NCBI GenBank assembly: GCA_027492415.1
Contig: JAPUEV010000242.1
Span: 1-10,057 of the forward strand
Length of the DNA: 10,057 nucleotides
DNA from: Ignavibacteria bacterium
GTDB lineage: Bacteria > Bacteroidota > Ignavibacteria > Tepidaquicellales > OLB5
Direction of reading: 5' to 3'
The position numbers were made by a program, and so were the translations under genes. A model generated the notes under the pieces. The model was not told where the DNA came from. It ran no database searches and was given only the letters and a program-made list of their open reading frames with translations. Every line of letters starts with the position of its first letter. The stretch's first letter is position 1. This document shows, piece by piece, positions 1 to 5,982 of this stretch.

Positions 1-648
1 ATTCTTACAGGTAAAGGTAAACAGGCATTTTCAACCGGGGCTGATCTGAATGAGCAGCAGCAGTATTTTTTAGGTAACCCAAACGATTACTATAAATGGA
101 TGTATGAGTTCATACAGCTTCACGAAGTAATGCGCAATGTTGGCAAGCCAACTATTGCGAGATTGAACGGAATTGTAGTTGGCGGCGGTAATGAGCTTAA
201 TATGAGCTGCGATCTTGCAATTGCAGCAGATCATATTTACATTAGACAGGTTGGCGCTGCAAGAGGCAGTGTTGCTGCTGCCGGTGCAACGCAGTTTCTT
301 CCAATAATTGTAGGTGACAGACGTGCACGTGAAATTCTGTTCCTTTGTGAAGAAATTCCTGCAGCAAAGGCTTTGGAATGGGGACTTGTTAACCAGGTTG
401 TACCATATAATAAGCTTGATGAAGCAGTTGACCTGCTGGCAAAGAAGCTATATAACAAGCTTCCGGAATGTTTAAGATACACCAAACAGCAGCTTAACTT
501 CTGGCGTGACCTTTCATGGCACACAACAATTGGCAGTGCCAGGGACTGGCTTTCAATACATAATTTAAGCGGTGAAGTAAAAGAAGGTATAAGCGCATTT
601 AACCAGAAACGCGGTGTGAATTATAAAAAAATAAGAAAAGTAAAGTAG
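1..648 (+). CDS. Crotonase-fold enoyl-CoA hydratase/isomerase family protein (5' end cut off)
   Basis: The frame is open from base 1 to the TAG at 646-648, giving 215 visible residues; the N-terminus lies outside the window. The first oxyanion-hole segment of crotonases is present (AFSTGADL, visible residues 9-16), as is the second (GGGNE, followed by a CDLAIAAD stretch). Family members bind acyl-CoA thioesters and stabilise the enolate; most are cytoplasmic trimers or hexamers. The Glu of GGGNE (bases 193-195) aligns with Glu144 of rat enoyl-CoA hydratase. Anchoring on the GATQ/GGTQ motif, the position of Glu164 is Gly (bases 253-255, in RQVGAARGS). Plain hydratase activity is therefore doubtful; an isomerase, hydrolase or other crotonase reaction is as likely. 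The stretch GS....GATQFLPIIVG recalls BamA-type ring hydrolases, but only loosely. The next gene starts 70 bp downstream on the same strand, with no terminator seen. The family call is firm; the substrate is unknown. Confidence 0.9.
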   Translation: MLTGKGKQAFSTGADLNEQQQYFLGNPNDYYKWMYEFIQLHEVMRNVGKPTIARLNGIVVGGGNELNMSCDLAIAADHIYIRQVGAARGSVAAAGATQFLPIIVGDRRAREILFLCEEIPAAKALEWGLVNQVVPYNKLDEAVDLLAKKLYNKLPECLRYTKQQLNFWRDLSWHTTIGSARDWLSIHNLSGEVKEGISAFNQKRGVNYKKIRKVK

Positions 649-718
649 CTAAGCTTTTCAACATTCATAGTTTACGATCAGTTTTAGTTTCATAAATAGT
701 TTTATAAAAATCCTGTAA

Positions 719-2920
719 ATGGATCTGACAATTATACTAACGGTTCTGGGTATTATAGCAACAATTGCCGCACCGGCAGCGGGCTATATTTTAAAGCTCA
801 GGAAAGAGTATAAAAATTATTATTCCATTATATGGAAAAGTTCCCGGAAGCTGAAGGCTAAAGACCTGCTGGGTGAGCGCCCTTTTGAAGACTATTATTT
901 TGAGCGCGGAATAGATAACCAGCTTTCAAGATCACTTGAAAGAAAACGGAATATTATTATTGTGGGTCCGCCCTTAAGCGGAAAAACACGTGCTGTATTC
1001 AACTCACTAAAACAGCTTAAATCTCCCGTACATGTACTTGTTCCCCGCAGCGTGCAAATGGCTTCCTTCCAGTTCCCCAAGGATTTTATATTCTGGAAAC
1101 CGAAGATGATATTCATAGATGACCTGCAGTATTACATAGAAAGGCAGGATAGCTTTCACCTGCTGTTCCGTGAAGCCAAAGAGCGGAATATCCCCATTGC
1201 CGCAACATGCCACTCCGGCAGGGAATTTAAAAAAGTTAAAAATAAATTTATTGAACAGAACCTGGATATAGATATTATCTTTGGTGATGATATCATTGAG
1301 CTTGATAAAATTTCCTCCGATGAAGGCAAAGTTGTTGCTCAAAAGCTGGGGATGCAGTGGGATACCGTAAAGTTCAATGGAACAATAGGCTCTATTTTCA
1401 TGCGGCTTAGTGAAATGGAACGCCGGTTTGATAACTGCGATAACATTGAAAAAACGATACTCCGCTCATTGCGCAATTTATATAAAAGCGGTATCTATGA
1501 AGAGAACAGTATCTTCAGGCTGGAATGGATCAAGAAAGCCGCAGGATTATTTGAGCTTGAAGGCAGGGATTTTGAATGGACTGGCTGGCTAAAGGGATTA
1601 GAGGATAAGGAATTTGTAAAGATAGCCCGAAGAAATAAAGTCTGGGCTGAAGACGCTTACCTGGAATTTGTCGTTAAACCCGAAGTAGAGCACACACAGC
1701 TGGATATACTTGAAAGCATGATGGCAGTTTTTGCCGGTGACCCCGAAGTCCTGCAAATGGCAGGTGAAAGAGCTTATGATATAGGTGAAGTTGATTCACA
1801 AATAGGCGATTATATGAATATTGCAATCAGCGCATTTGAAAAAGTGCTTGAAGAGATAAACAGGGATGAATACCCTGCGGAATTCATAAAAGCGCAGAAT
1901 TACCTTGGTCAGGCTTACTGGTCACTTTCAAAAGTAAAGGATACACTTGCAAACTGCGCGCGATCTATACAGTATTTTAATGAGGTCTTGAAAACAATAT
2001 CAATTGAAAGCCACCCGTTTGAGTATGCTAAGCTTAAAAGCAGGATAGGCAACACACACACCGCTTTTGCAGAGGTGGATAACAGGAAGGAAAACTGTAA
2101 AACAGCTATCGAAGCATATAATGAGGCACTTAAGGTATTTACTAAACATGCTTATCCCATTGATCATGCAAGGACACATAACAACCTTGGCGGTGCATAC
2201 CTTATACTTGCAGAAGAAACCGATAAATCTGCGAATTACAAGAAGGCTATCATATCATTTGATGAAGCGCTTAAAGTGAATATACTTGCCGAAAATCCGA
2301 AGCTCTTCGCATTAACTAAAAATAATATTGCCAATACTTATGCAAGGCTTTCTGATATTGAAGATGCCGAAAAGAATTTAAAGCTTGCAATTGATTCATA
2401 CAATGATGTGCTTGAAATTCAGACGAAAACAAAAGCTCCTTTTCAGTATGCAATTACTATGAATAATATAGGCAACGCATATTCAATGCTTGCATTATTA
2501 AAAGATAAAGAACAAAATATAAATAAAGCAATTAATTCATTTGAAGAGGCTCTTGAAGTAAGAAAACCTGACCAGATGCCGATACCTTATGCAAACACGA
2601 TGTTCAATCTTGGTGATGTTTACCTGCTGAAGAGTGAATCAGAGAACTCACCGGATTCCCTATATAAAGCGCTGGATGCTTTTGAAGAGTCATTAAGGGT
2701 AAGGACTCTTGATAATTACCCTATTCAATACGCTGAAGTAAAAATAGGTATGGGTAAAACACTTATAAGGCTGGCTGAGTATGAAGATAAAACAGAAAAT
2801 TACCATAAGGCAATTGCTTCATTTGATGAGGCATTAAACATTTTTACAGAAGAGAAATTCCCCGGAAATTATGCCCTTATAATGGAAGAGATCAGCAAAG
2901 CCAAGAAGATCTTTTTTTAA
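719..2920 (+). CDS. Membrane-anchored STAND-like P-loop NTPase with C-terminal TPR array
   Basis: This is a 733-residue protein. Residues 3-25 form one hydrophobic segment followed by a basic stretch (KLRKEYK), so an N-terminal membrane anchor with the rest in the cytoplasm is likely. A Walker A motif GPPLSGKT lies at 83-90 and a Walker B MIFIDD at 130-135. A strand at about 158-166 (IPIAATCHS) sits where STAND ATPases carry sensor 1. Residues 190-330 are helical with short strands and may hold the winged-helix part. From about 361 to the end there are TPR-like repeats of 47 residues, each roughly NNIGNAY..LA...D...N...AI.SF.EAL.V......P..YA. Such long TPR units are common in STAND and CHAT-type proteins. 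By family logic the repeats sense a ligand or partner and the NTPase acts as a switch; an immune or signalling role is inference only. No separate effector domain and no partner gene are seen. ATG 719 has no Shine-Dalgarno sequence. Confidence 0.85.
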   Translation: MDLTIILTVLGIIATIAAPAAGYILKLRKEYKNYYSIIWKSSRKLKAKDLLGERPFEDYYFERGIDNQLSRSLERKRNIIIVGPPLSGKTRAVFNSLKQLKSPVHVLVPRSVQMASFQFPKDFIFWKPKMIFIDDLQYYIERQDSFHLLFREAKERNIPIAATCHSGREFKKVKNKFIEQNLDIDIIFGDDIIELDKISSDEGKVVAQKLGMQWDTVKFNGTIGSIFMRLSEMERRFDNCDNIEKTILRSLRNLYKSGIYEENSIFRLEWIKKAAGLFELEGRDFEWTGWLKGLEDKEFVKIARRNKVWAEDAYLEFVVKPEVEHTQLDILESMMAVFAGDPEVLQMAGERAYDIGEVDSQIGDYMNIAISAFEKVLEEINRDEYPAEFIKAQNYLGQAYWSLSKVKDTLANCARSIQYFNEVLKTISIESHPFEYAKLKSRIGNTHTAFAEVDNRKENCKTAIEAYNEALKVFTKHAYPIDHARTHNNLGGAYLILAEETDKSANYKKAIISFDEALKVNILAENPKLFALTKNNIANTYARLSDIEDAEKNLKLAIDSYNDVLEIQTKTKAPFQYAITMNNIGNAYSMLALLKDKEQNINKAINSFEEALEVRKPDQMPIPYANTMFNLGDVYLLKSESENSPDSLYKALDAFEESLRVRTLDNYPIQYAEVKIGMGKTLIRLAEYEDKTENYHKAIASFDEALNIFTEEKFPGNYALIMEEISKAKKIFF
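1799..2878 (+). repeat. TPR array with an exact 47-residue (141-bp) period
   Basis: The conserved small residue of the LG/IG motif falls at residues 397, 444, 491, 538, 585, 632 and 679 of the NTPase protein (Ala at 538, Gly elsewhere), so each step is exactly 47. A partial unit precedes them at about 361-390. The units are similar but clearly diverged in both protein and DNA. This is therefore an old array kept in register, not a recent DNA expansion. Confidence 0.85.
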
Positions 2921-2936
2921 TTCTTTTTTACAAATA

Positions 2937-3020
2937 TTATTCCGGAAGTTCCGCTTGAAAATTATAGATAATTACACCATCGTTGGTATTTCCACCAATT
3001 GCATTGTAGATAATTATCAT
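2937..3020 (-). other. Possible 27-codon ORF or gene remnant in the 2921-3135 intergenic region
   Basis: The 215 bp between the NTPase-TPR gene and the kinase-like gene hold no full gene. On the minus strand, ATG at 3020-3018 opens a 27-residue frame ending with TAA at 2939-2937. Its composition looks protein-like (a segment NAIGGNTNDGVIIYNF), and a related 15-bp motif occurs twice (2962-2976 and 3004-3018), coding IIYN twice. The frame is open for only six codons above the ATG, and no Shine-Dalgarno sequence is seen. It could be a microprotein, a decayed gene end, or chance. Confidence 0.2.
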
Positions 3021-3064
3021 AGTATGCTTTGATAACAGTCATTTTTACAGCTTGATTTCTGTAT

Positions 3065-3072
3065 TATATTTG
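3065..3072 (+). promoter_or_regulatory. Candidate -7 element TATATTTG upstream of the kinase-like gene
   Basis: TATATTTG matches the Bacteroidota -7 consensus TAnnTTTG and lies 63 bp before the ATG at 3136. No TTTG or TTG sits at the usual 17-23 bp further upstream, so only half of the promoter is supported. Confidence 0.35.
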
Positions 3073-3120
3073 TTTAGCAGGTAAAGAAGCCTTAATATTT
3101 ACCGCTCAAACTACCTGAAT

Positions 3121-3127
3121 AGGAGGG
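3121..3127 (+). promoter_or_regulatory. Strong Shine-Dalgarno site AGGAGGG
   Basis: AGGAGGG lies 8 bases before ATG 3136. It fixes the start of the kinase-like protein and is unusually strong for this window, where several genes have no recognisable ribosome binding site. Confidence 0.8.
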
Positions 3128-3135
3128 AGAGTAAA

Positions 3136-3885
3136 ATGGAATACAATAAATTTGTAGATCTAAGCAAATCTTACCTTTTCTGCCAGATTCATAAGAACAA
3201 CCAATCCAAACTTGAAGGTTATCACCCAAGGCTATTGCCATTTATAACCATTTCCAGGGAAGCAGGTACAGGTGAAACGGAAATAACCAATATTCTCCTT
3301 GAAGAGCTGTCATCTGTGCAGGAAGCCGGTGAATGCCCATGGACACTATATGATAAAGAGCTTGTTAAGCGCATTAATGAGGAATATAACACTAAAGGTA
3401 TTAACAGCTTTTTCCCTGAAGAGAAATTTTCAGATATACAGACGATGTTCGAGGAATTATTCGGGATGCACCCCACTAAAAGAGAAATGGTCCATAACAT
3501 AAGCAAATCCATTTTTAAGCTTGCTGATATGGGTAATGCCATTATTGTTGGCAGGGGAGCTTTTTACATTACCCGTCATCATACAAACGGGCTGCATATC
3601 CGTTTTATCGGCTCTATGCATAAAAGAATAAAGCATATGGTTGAGGAGTACTCCCTGACCTTAAAGCAGGCTGAAGATTATATTCACAAAGAAGATATAC
3701 AAAGGTTTGAATATGTGAAAAAACTGTTTGGAATTGACCTGAGAGACCCGCATCATTACGATTTGGTCATAAATACTGATATGATCACACCGGCAGAAAC
3801 AGCTGCAATTATCTCCAGCCAGGTTGAGATTTTGAAGGAAAAAATAGCCATGGTTTATCATATTGGCGAAATAACAGCAGTATAG
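3136..3885 (+). CDS. Cytidylate-kinase-like family protein
   Basis: This 249-residue protein fits the Cytidylate_kin2 type of P-loop kinase-like proteins. The order of motifs is ITISREAGTGETEI (37-50, the nucleotide-loop region), LYDKEL (71-76), IIVGRGAFYI (136-145), a helical lid-like part with KRIKHM and EAD/EDI-type acidic pairs (about 163-190), and YDLVINTD (218-225). Family members resemble CMP/dCMP kinases, which move phosphate from ATP to a pyrimidine monophosphate; for this subfamily the real substrate is generally unproven. Here the loop reads GTGETE where the usual pattern is GSGGRE, so the phosphate-binding loop has changed. About 35 residues precede the first core strand, more than a minimal kinase needs. 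The gene has its own Shine-Dalgarno site and -7 element and is followed by a terminator-like hairpin, so it is probably transcribed alone. A housekeeping cmk seems unlikely given the family match. Confidence 0.8.
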   Translation: MEYNKFVDLSKSYLFCQIHKNNQSKLEGYHPRLLPFITISREAGTGETEITNILLEELSSVQEAGECPWTLYDKELVKRINEEYNTKGINSFFPEEKFSDIQTMFEELFGMHPTKREMVHNISKSIFKLADMGNAIIVGRGAFYITRHHTNGLHIRFIGSMHKRIKHMVEEYSLTLKQAEDYIHKEDIQRFEYVKKLFGIDLRDPHHYDLVINTDMITPAETAAIISSQVEILKEKIAMVYHIGEITAV

Positions 3886-3915
3886 TCTTTTATTGCATTA
3901 CCCCCAATTGAAGTT

Positions 3916-3968
3916 ACCCCGTTTCATGGAAATTGACCCATAATGTTTCTATAAAGCGGGGTTTTTTT
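3916..3968 (+). terminator. Terminator-like hairpin after the kinase-like gene
   Basis: ACCCCG (3916-3921) pairs with CGGGGT (3957-3962), extended by TTT/AAA with a bulged G, and a T run follows at 3962-3968. The loop is long (about 30 nt) and contains one copy of the 13-bp repeat. It is plausible as a rho-independent terminator but weaker than the other two in the window. Confidence 0.5.
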
Positions 3969-4000
3969 ATGCCTAAAGTCATTTTAAAAATTGACCCATA
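3930..4000. repeat. Two direct copies of AAATTGACCCATA (3930-3942 and 3988-4000)
   Basis: An identical 13-bp sequence occurs twice, 58 bp apart, between the kinase-like gene and asnA. Repeated AATTGACCCA-type sequences are, from memory, found at the ends of some IS21-family insertion sequences. No transposase gene is present, so this would be a solo relict end if it is one. Confidence 0.5.
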
Positions 4001-4026
4001 TCATAGTAAACAATTGTTTAAACTTA

Positions 4027-4034
4027 TAATTTTG
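4027..4034 (+). promoter_or_regulatory. Candidate -7 element TAATTTTG upstream of asnA
   Basis: TAATTTTG matches TAnnTTTG and ends 50 bp before the asnA start. No well-spaced -33 TTTG is present. The same octamer appears at 9805-9812 before the last gene. Confidence 0.4.
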
Positions 4035-4084
4035 TGTATCGGTTCAAAATCTTTTCAAAATAAATTGAAACGGAGAAATGTATA

Positions 4085-5212
4085 ATGTCAGATAAAAAAG
4101 CGGACCTTGCAGGTCCGGGAATCAGCACTTACCCAGAAGTATCAAAAATACTTCCGGATAACTATGAATCTTTGTTAAACAAGAAAGATACTCAAAAAGC
4201 TATTTATGCTGTAAAAAGCTATATTGAACAGAATCTTGCAAAAGAACTTAACCTTATGATGGTACAGGTACCCCTTATAGTTGATAAAGAAAGCGGTGTA
4301 AACGATAATCTTGACCGTGACGGCTCGAGAACACCGGTTGAATTCCCCTGCGGATTAGGTCTGCCAAAACGCATGGAAGCACAGGTTGTACAGGCAGCTA
4401 CAAAATGGAAACGCATTGCTCTTAAACAGTTTGATATGCAGCCCGGCGAAGGCCTTAATACTGATATGAGGGCAGTAAGAAAAGATTACTTCCTGGACCA
4501 TGACCACTCAAGCTATGTTGACCAGTGGGATTGGGAAAGGGTTATTACGGCAAAAGACAGGAATCTGGATTTCCTGAAAATGATTGTAAAAAGCATATGG
4601 AAAGTATTTGTAGGAGCAGAAAAATATGTACAGGAAATGTTCCCGCAGCTGAAAGATCCGCGTTACCCGAATTTACCTGAAGAGCTTGTATTCCTGCATG
4701 CAGAAGAGCTTCTTGCCAAATATCCTGATCTTCCGAGGAAACAGCGCGAAACCAAAATATTACAGGAATATCCCGCAGTATTTATCATTGGTATCGGCTG
4801 GGTATTAAAAGACGGCTACCCGCATGAAATGCGCGCTGCAGATTATGATGACTGGGTAACACCTACAATCACAAAGAACGGTGAAACATATCACGGCTTA
4901 AACGGTGATATCCTTGTCTGGAACCACTTAACAAAACGCAGACATGAGCTTTCATCAATGGGTATCAGGGTGAATGCTGAATCACTTAGAGAGCAGTTAA
5001 AGCTCTCAGGACAGCTTGATCTTGTTTCCACACCTTATCACAGCGCTGTATTGAATAATGAAGTTCCGTTAAGCATTGGCGGCGGTATTGGGCAATCAAG
5101 GACACAGATGCTTCTTTTAAGAAAAGCACATTTGGGTGAAGTAAGCGTAACAATTTGGCCAAAAGACCTTAAAGATATTTGCTCAGATAAAAATATATTT
5201 GTACTGGAGTGA
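4085..5212 (+). CDS. asnA: Aspartate-ammonia ligase (asparagine synthetase A)
   Basis: This enzyme makes L-asparagine from L-aspartate, ammonia and ATP (giving AMP and pyrophosphate) in the cytoplasm; its fold is that of class II aminoacyl-tRNA synthetases. The match to E. coli AsnA runs over almost the whole length: NDNL (Asp74, the equivalent of Asp46), KWKR (Lys107, equivalent of Lys77), HSSYVDQWDWE (Gln147 and Asp149, equivalents of Gln116 and Asp118), YDDW (244-247), GLNGDILVWN, ELSSMGIRV (298-306) and GGGIGQSR (332-339). The protein has 375 residues against 330 in E. coli. The extra length is mostly an N-terminal extension of about 28 residues, beginning MSDKKADLAGPG, plus small insertions. 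The position of E. coli His71 is Gln103 here (VVQAATKWKR for VVHSLAKWKR). GGAG at 4072-4075 lies 9 bases before the chosen ATG. The gene is flanked by its own -7 element and terminator, so it is probably monocistronic. Confidence 0.96.
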   Translation: MSDKKADLAGPGISTYPEVSKILPDNYESLLNKKDTQKAIYAVKSYIEQNLAKELNLMMVQVPLIVDKESGVNDNLDRDGSRTPVEFPCGLGLPKRMEAQVVQAATKWKRIALKQFDMQPGEGLNTDMRAVRKDYFLDHDHSSYVDQWDWERVITAKDRNLDFLKMIVKSIWKVFVGAEKYVQEMFPQLKDPRYPNLPEELVFLHAEELLAKYPDLPRKQRETKILQEYPAVFIIGIGWVLKDGYPHEMRAADYDDWVTPTITKNGETYHGLNGDILVWNHLTKRRHELSSMGIRVNAESLREQLKLSGQLDLVSTPYHSAVLNNEVPLSIGGGIGQSRTQMLLLRKAHLGEVSVTIWPKDLKDICSDKNIFVLE

Positions 5213-5231
5213 TCATTACTTTATAAAAATT

Positions 5232-5260
5232 AAAAGCCCGGATTTTCCGGGCTTTTTTTT
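5232..5260 (+). terminator. Rho-independent terminator after asnA
   Basis: AAAAGCCCGG (5232-5241), loop ATTTT and CCGGGCTTTT (5247-5256) form a perfect 10-bp stem, with the T run continuing to 5260. The A run on the left arm lets it also work for the convergent leucine-rich-repeat gene, which ends at 5349 on the other strand. The remaining 86 bp to 5348 hold only a small palindrome, CCAATATTGG (5310-5319). Confidence 0.92.
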
Positions 5261-5348
5261 ATTGGTGAACCATATTTTTCATCCATTTTAACGGCTGATT
5301 TTAAGCTAACCAATATTGGGGGTCTATATTTATTTCTATCTTACATCT

Positions 5349-5798
5349 TCATTCCAGGATAATTTTTGCGCGCGTTATCCTTTGAACTTCATCAAGCCTG
5401 TACTGCCATAACTCATAGTTAAGATGTATTTCCCTTAAAAGTCTTAACTGTGCCAGTTCCCCAGGTAACTCATTAATCTGAGCATTGCCGAGATCCAAAA
5501 CCCGGAGAGAGTATAGATTTTTAACATCTGATGGCAGCATGTAATTACTATTACCGTTTATCTTCAGTTCCTCGAGGCTTGTACACGAAAAGATTTCCGT
5601 GGGCAGCATTCCGCTGCTGTTTAATTCTATATCCAGCGAGATAATATTATTTTTGATTTCAGGTTCAATAACCCCTGATTTTTCCTGGGCGTAAATATTA
5701 CCGCAGATCAAAGTTAATGTCAAGCTGCTTATTACAGCAAGCCTAAGATTAATGCATTTCAATATTTCAATAATAATCTGTTTCATAATTAGAGCCAT
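5349..5798 (-). CDS. Small exported leucine-rich-repeat protein
   Basis: The protein has 149 residues from ATG 5798, or 145 from ATG 5786. The second start gives MKQ and a more normal signal-peptide n-region; neither has a clear Shine-Dalgarno sequence. A hydrophobic stretch at about 18-32 followed by IYAQ (35-38) looks like a Sec signal peptide cleaved after Ala37. The mature part holds about four leucine-rich repeats of 22-24 residues: 52-71, 73-96 (TSLEELKINGN...LPSDV), 97-119 (SLRVLDLGNAQINELPGEL) and 120-142. The spacing resembles the LxxLPxE(L/I) bacterial type, which usually acts in protein-protein contact. It carries no type IX sorting domain and no cysteine-based lipobox, so it is probably periplasmic. 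It is convergent with asnA and divergent from the next gene. The partner is unknown. Confidence 0.8.
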   Translation of the reverse strand: MALIMKQIIIEILKCINLRLAVISSLTLTLICGNIYAQEKSGVIEPEIKNNIISLDIELNSSGMLPTEIFSCTSLEELKINGNSNYMLPSDVKNLYSLRVLDLGNAQINELPGELAQLRLLREIHLNYELWQYRLDEVQRITRAKIILE

Positions 5799-5833
5799 TT
5801 AAGTTAAATTCAGTTGTGTTAAATTTTTATATT

Positions 5834-5865
5834 CAAAAATAATATTATAGGGAGGGCTAAACAAA
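5834..5865 (-). promoter_or_regulatory. Promoter of the leucine-rich-repeat gene (TTTG-N20-TATTTTTG)
   Basis: On the minus strand, TTTG at 5865-5862 is followed after exactly 20 bp by TATTTTTG at 5841-5834. This is the full Bacteroidota -33/-7 pattern (TTTG, then TAnnTTTG). It lies 35 bp before ATG 5798. It is the best promoter match in the window. Confidence 0.6.
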
Positions 5866-5982
5866 TAATTATTGTTAGAATTGTAGTATGTAAATCATTA
5901 TATACTCAGTAATTAATAAAAAATATTGTTATTTTATGAGCAAAATTAACGTTTTTTGCGATTTGCAAAGTAGAAATATCAC

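Noticed and set aside
649..718. Terminator between the crotonase gene and the NTPase-TPR gene
   Set aside because: No GC-rich stem with a T run is present in the 70 bp, so read-through into the NTPase gene cannot be excluded.
1007..1342. Minus-strand open frame inside the NTPase-TPR gene
   Set aside because: It is fully antisense to the Walker B region of a gene with clear motifs. The predicted product has no recognisable feature.
1799..2878. Regular 141-bp period considered as a CRISPR or DNA tandem repeat
   Set aside because: The units are coding, diverged at DNA level and conserved only at TPR positions, and there are no identical repeats with unique spacers.
719..2920. Assignment to a named anti-phage STAND (Avs-type) system
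   Set aside because: No nuclease or other known effector domain is visible, no companion genes are present, and the motifs alone do not place it in a named defence family.
5310..5319. Palindrome CCAATATTGG, with ATTGGT at 5261-5266 facing ACCAAT at 5309-5314
   Set aside because: It is short, AT-rich and lies between two gene ends next to a strong terminator. It is within what chance allows and has no adjacent promoter.
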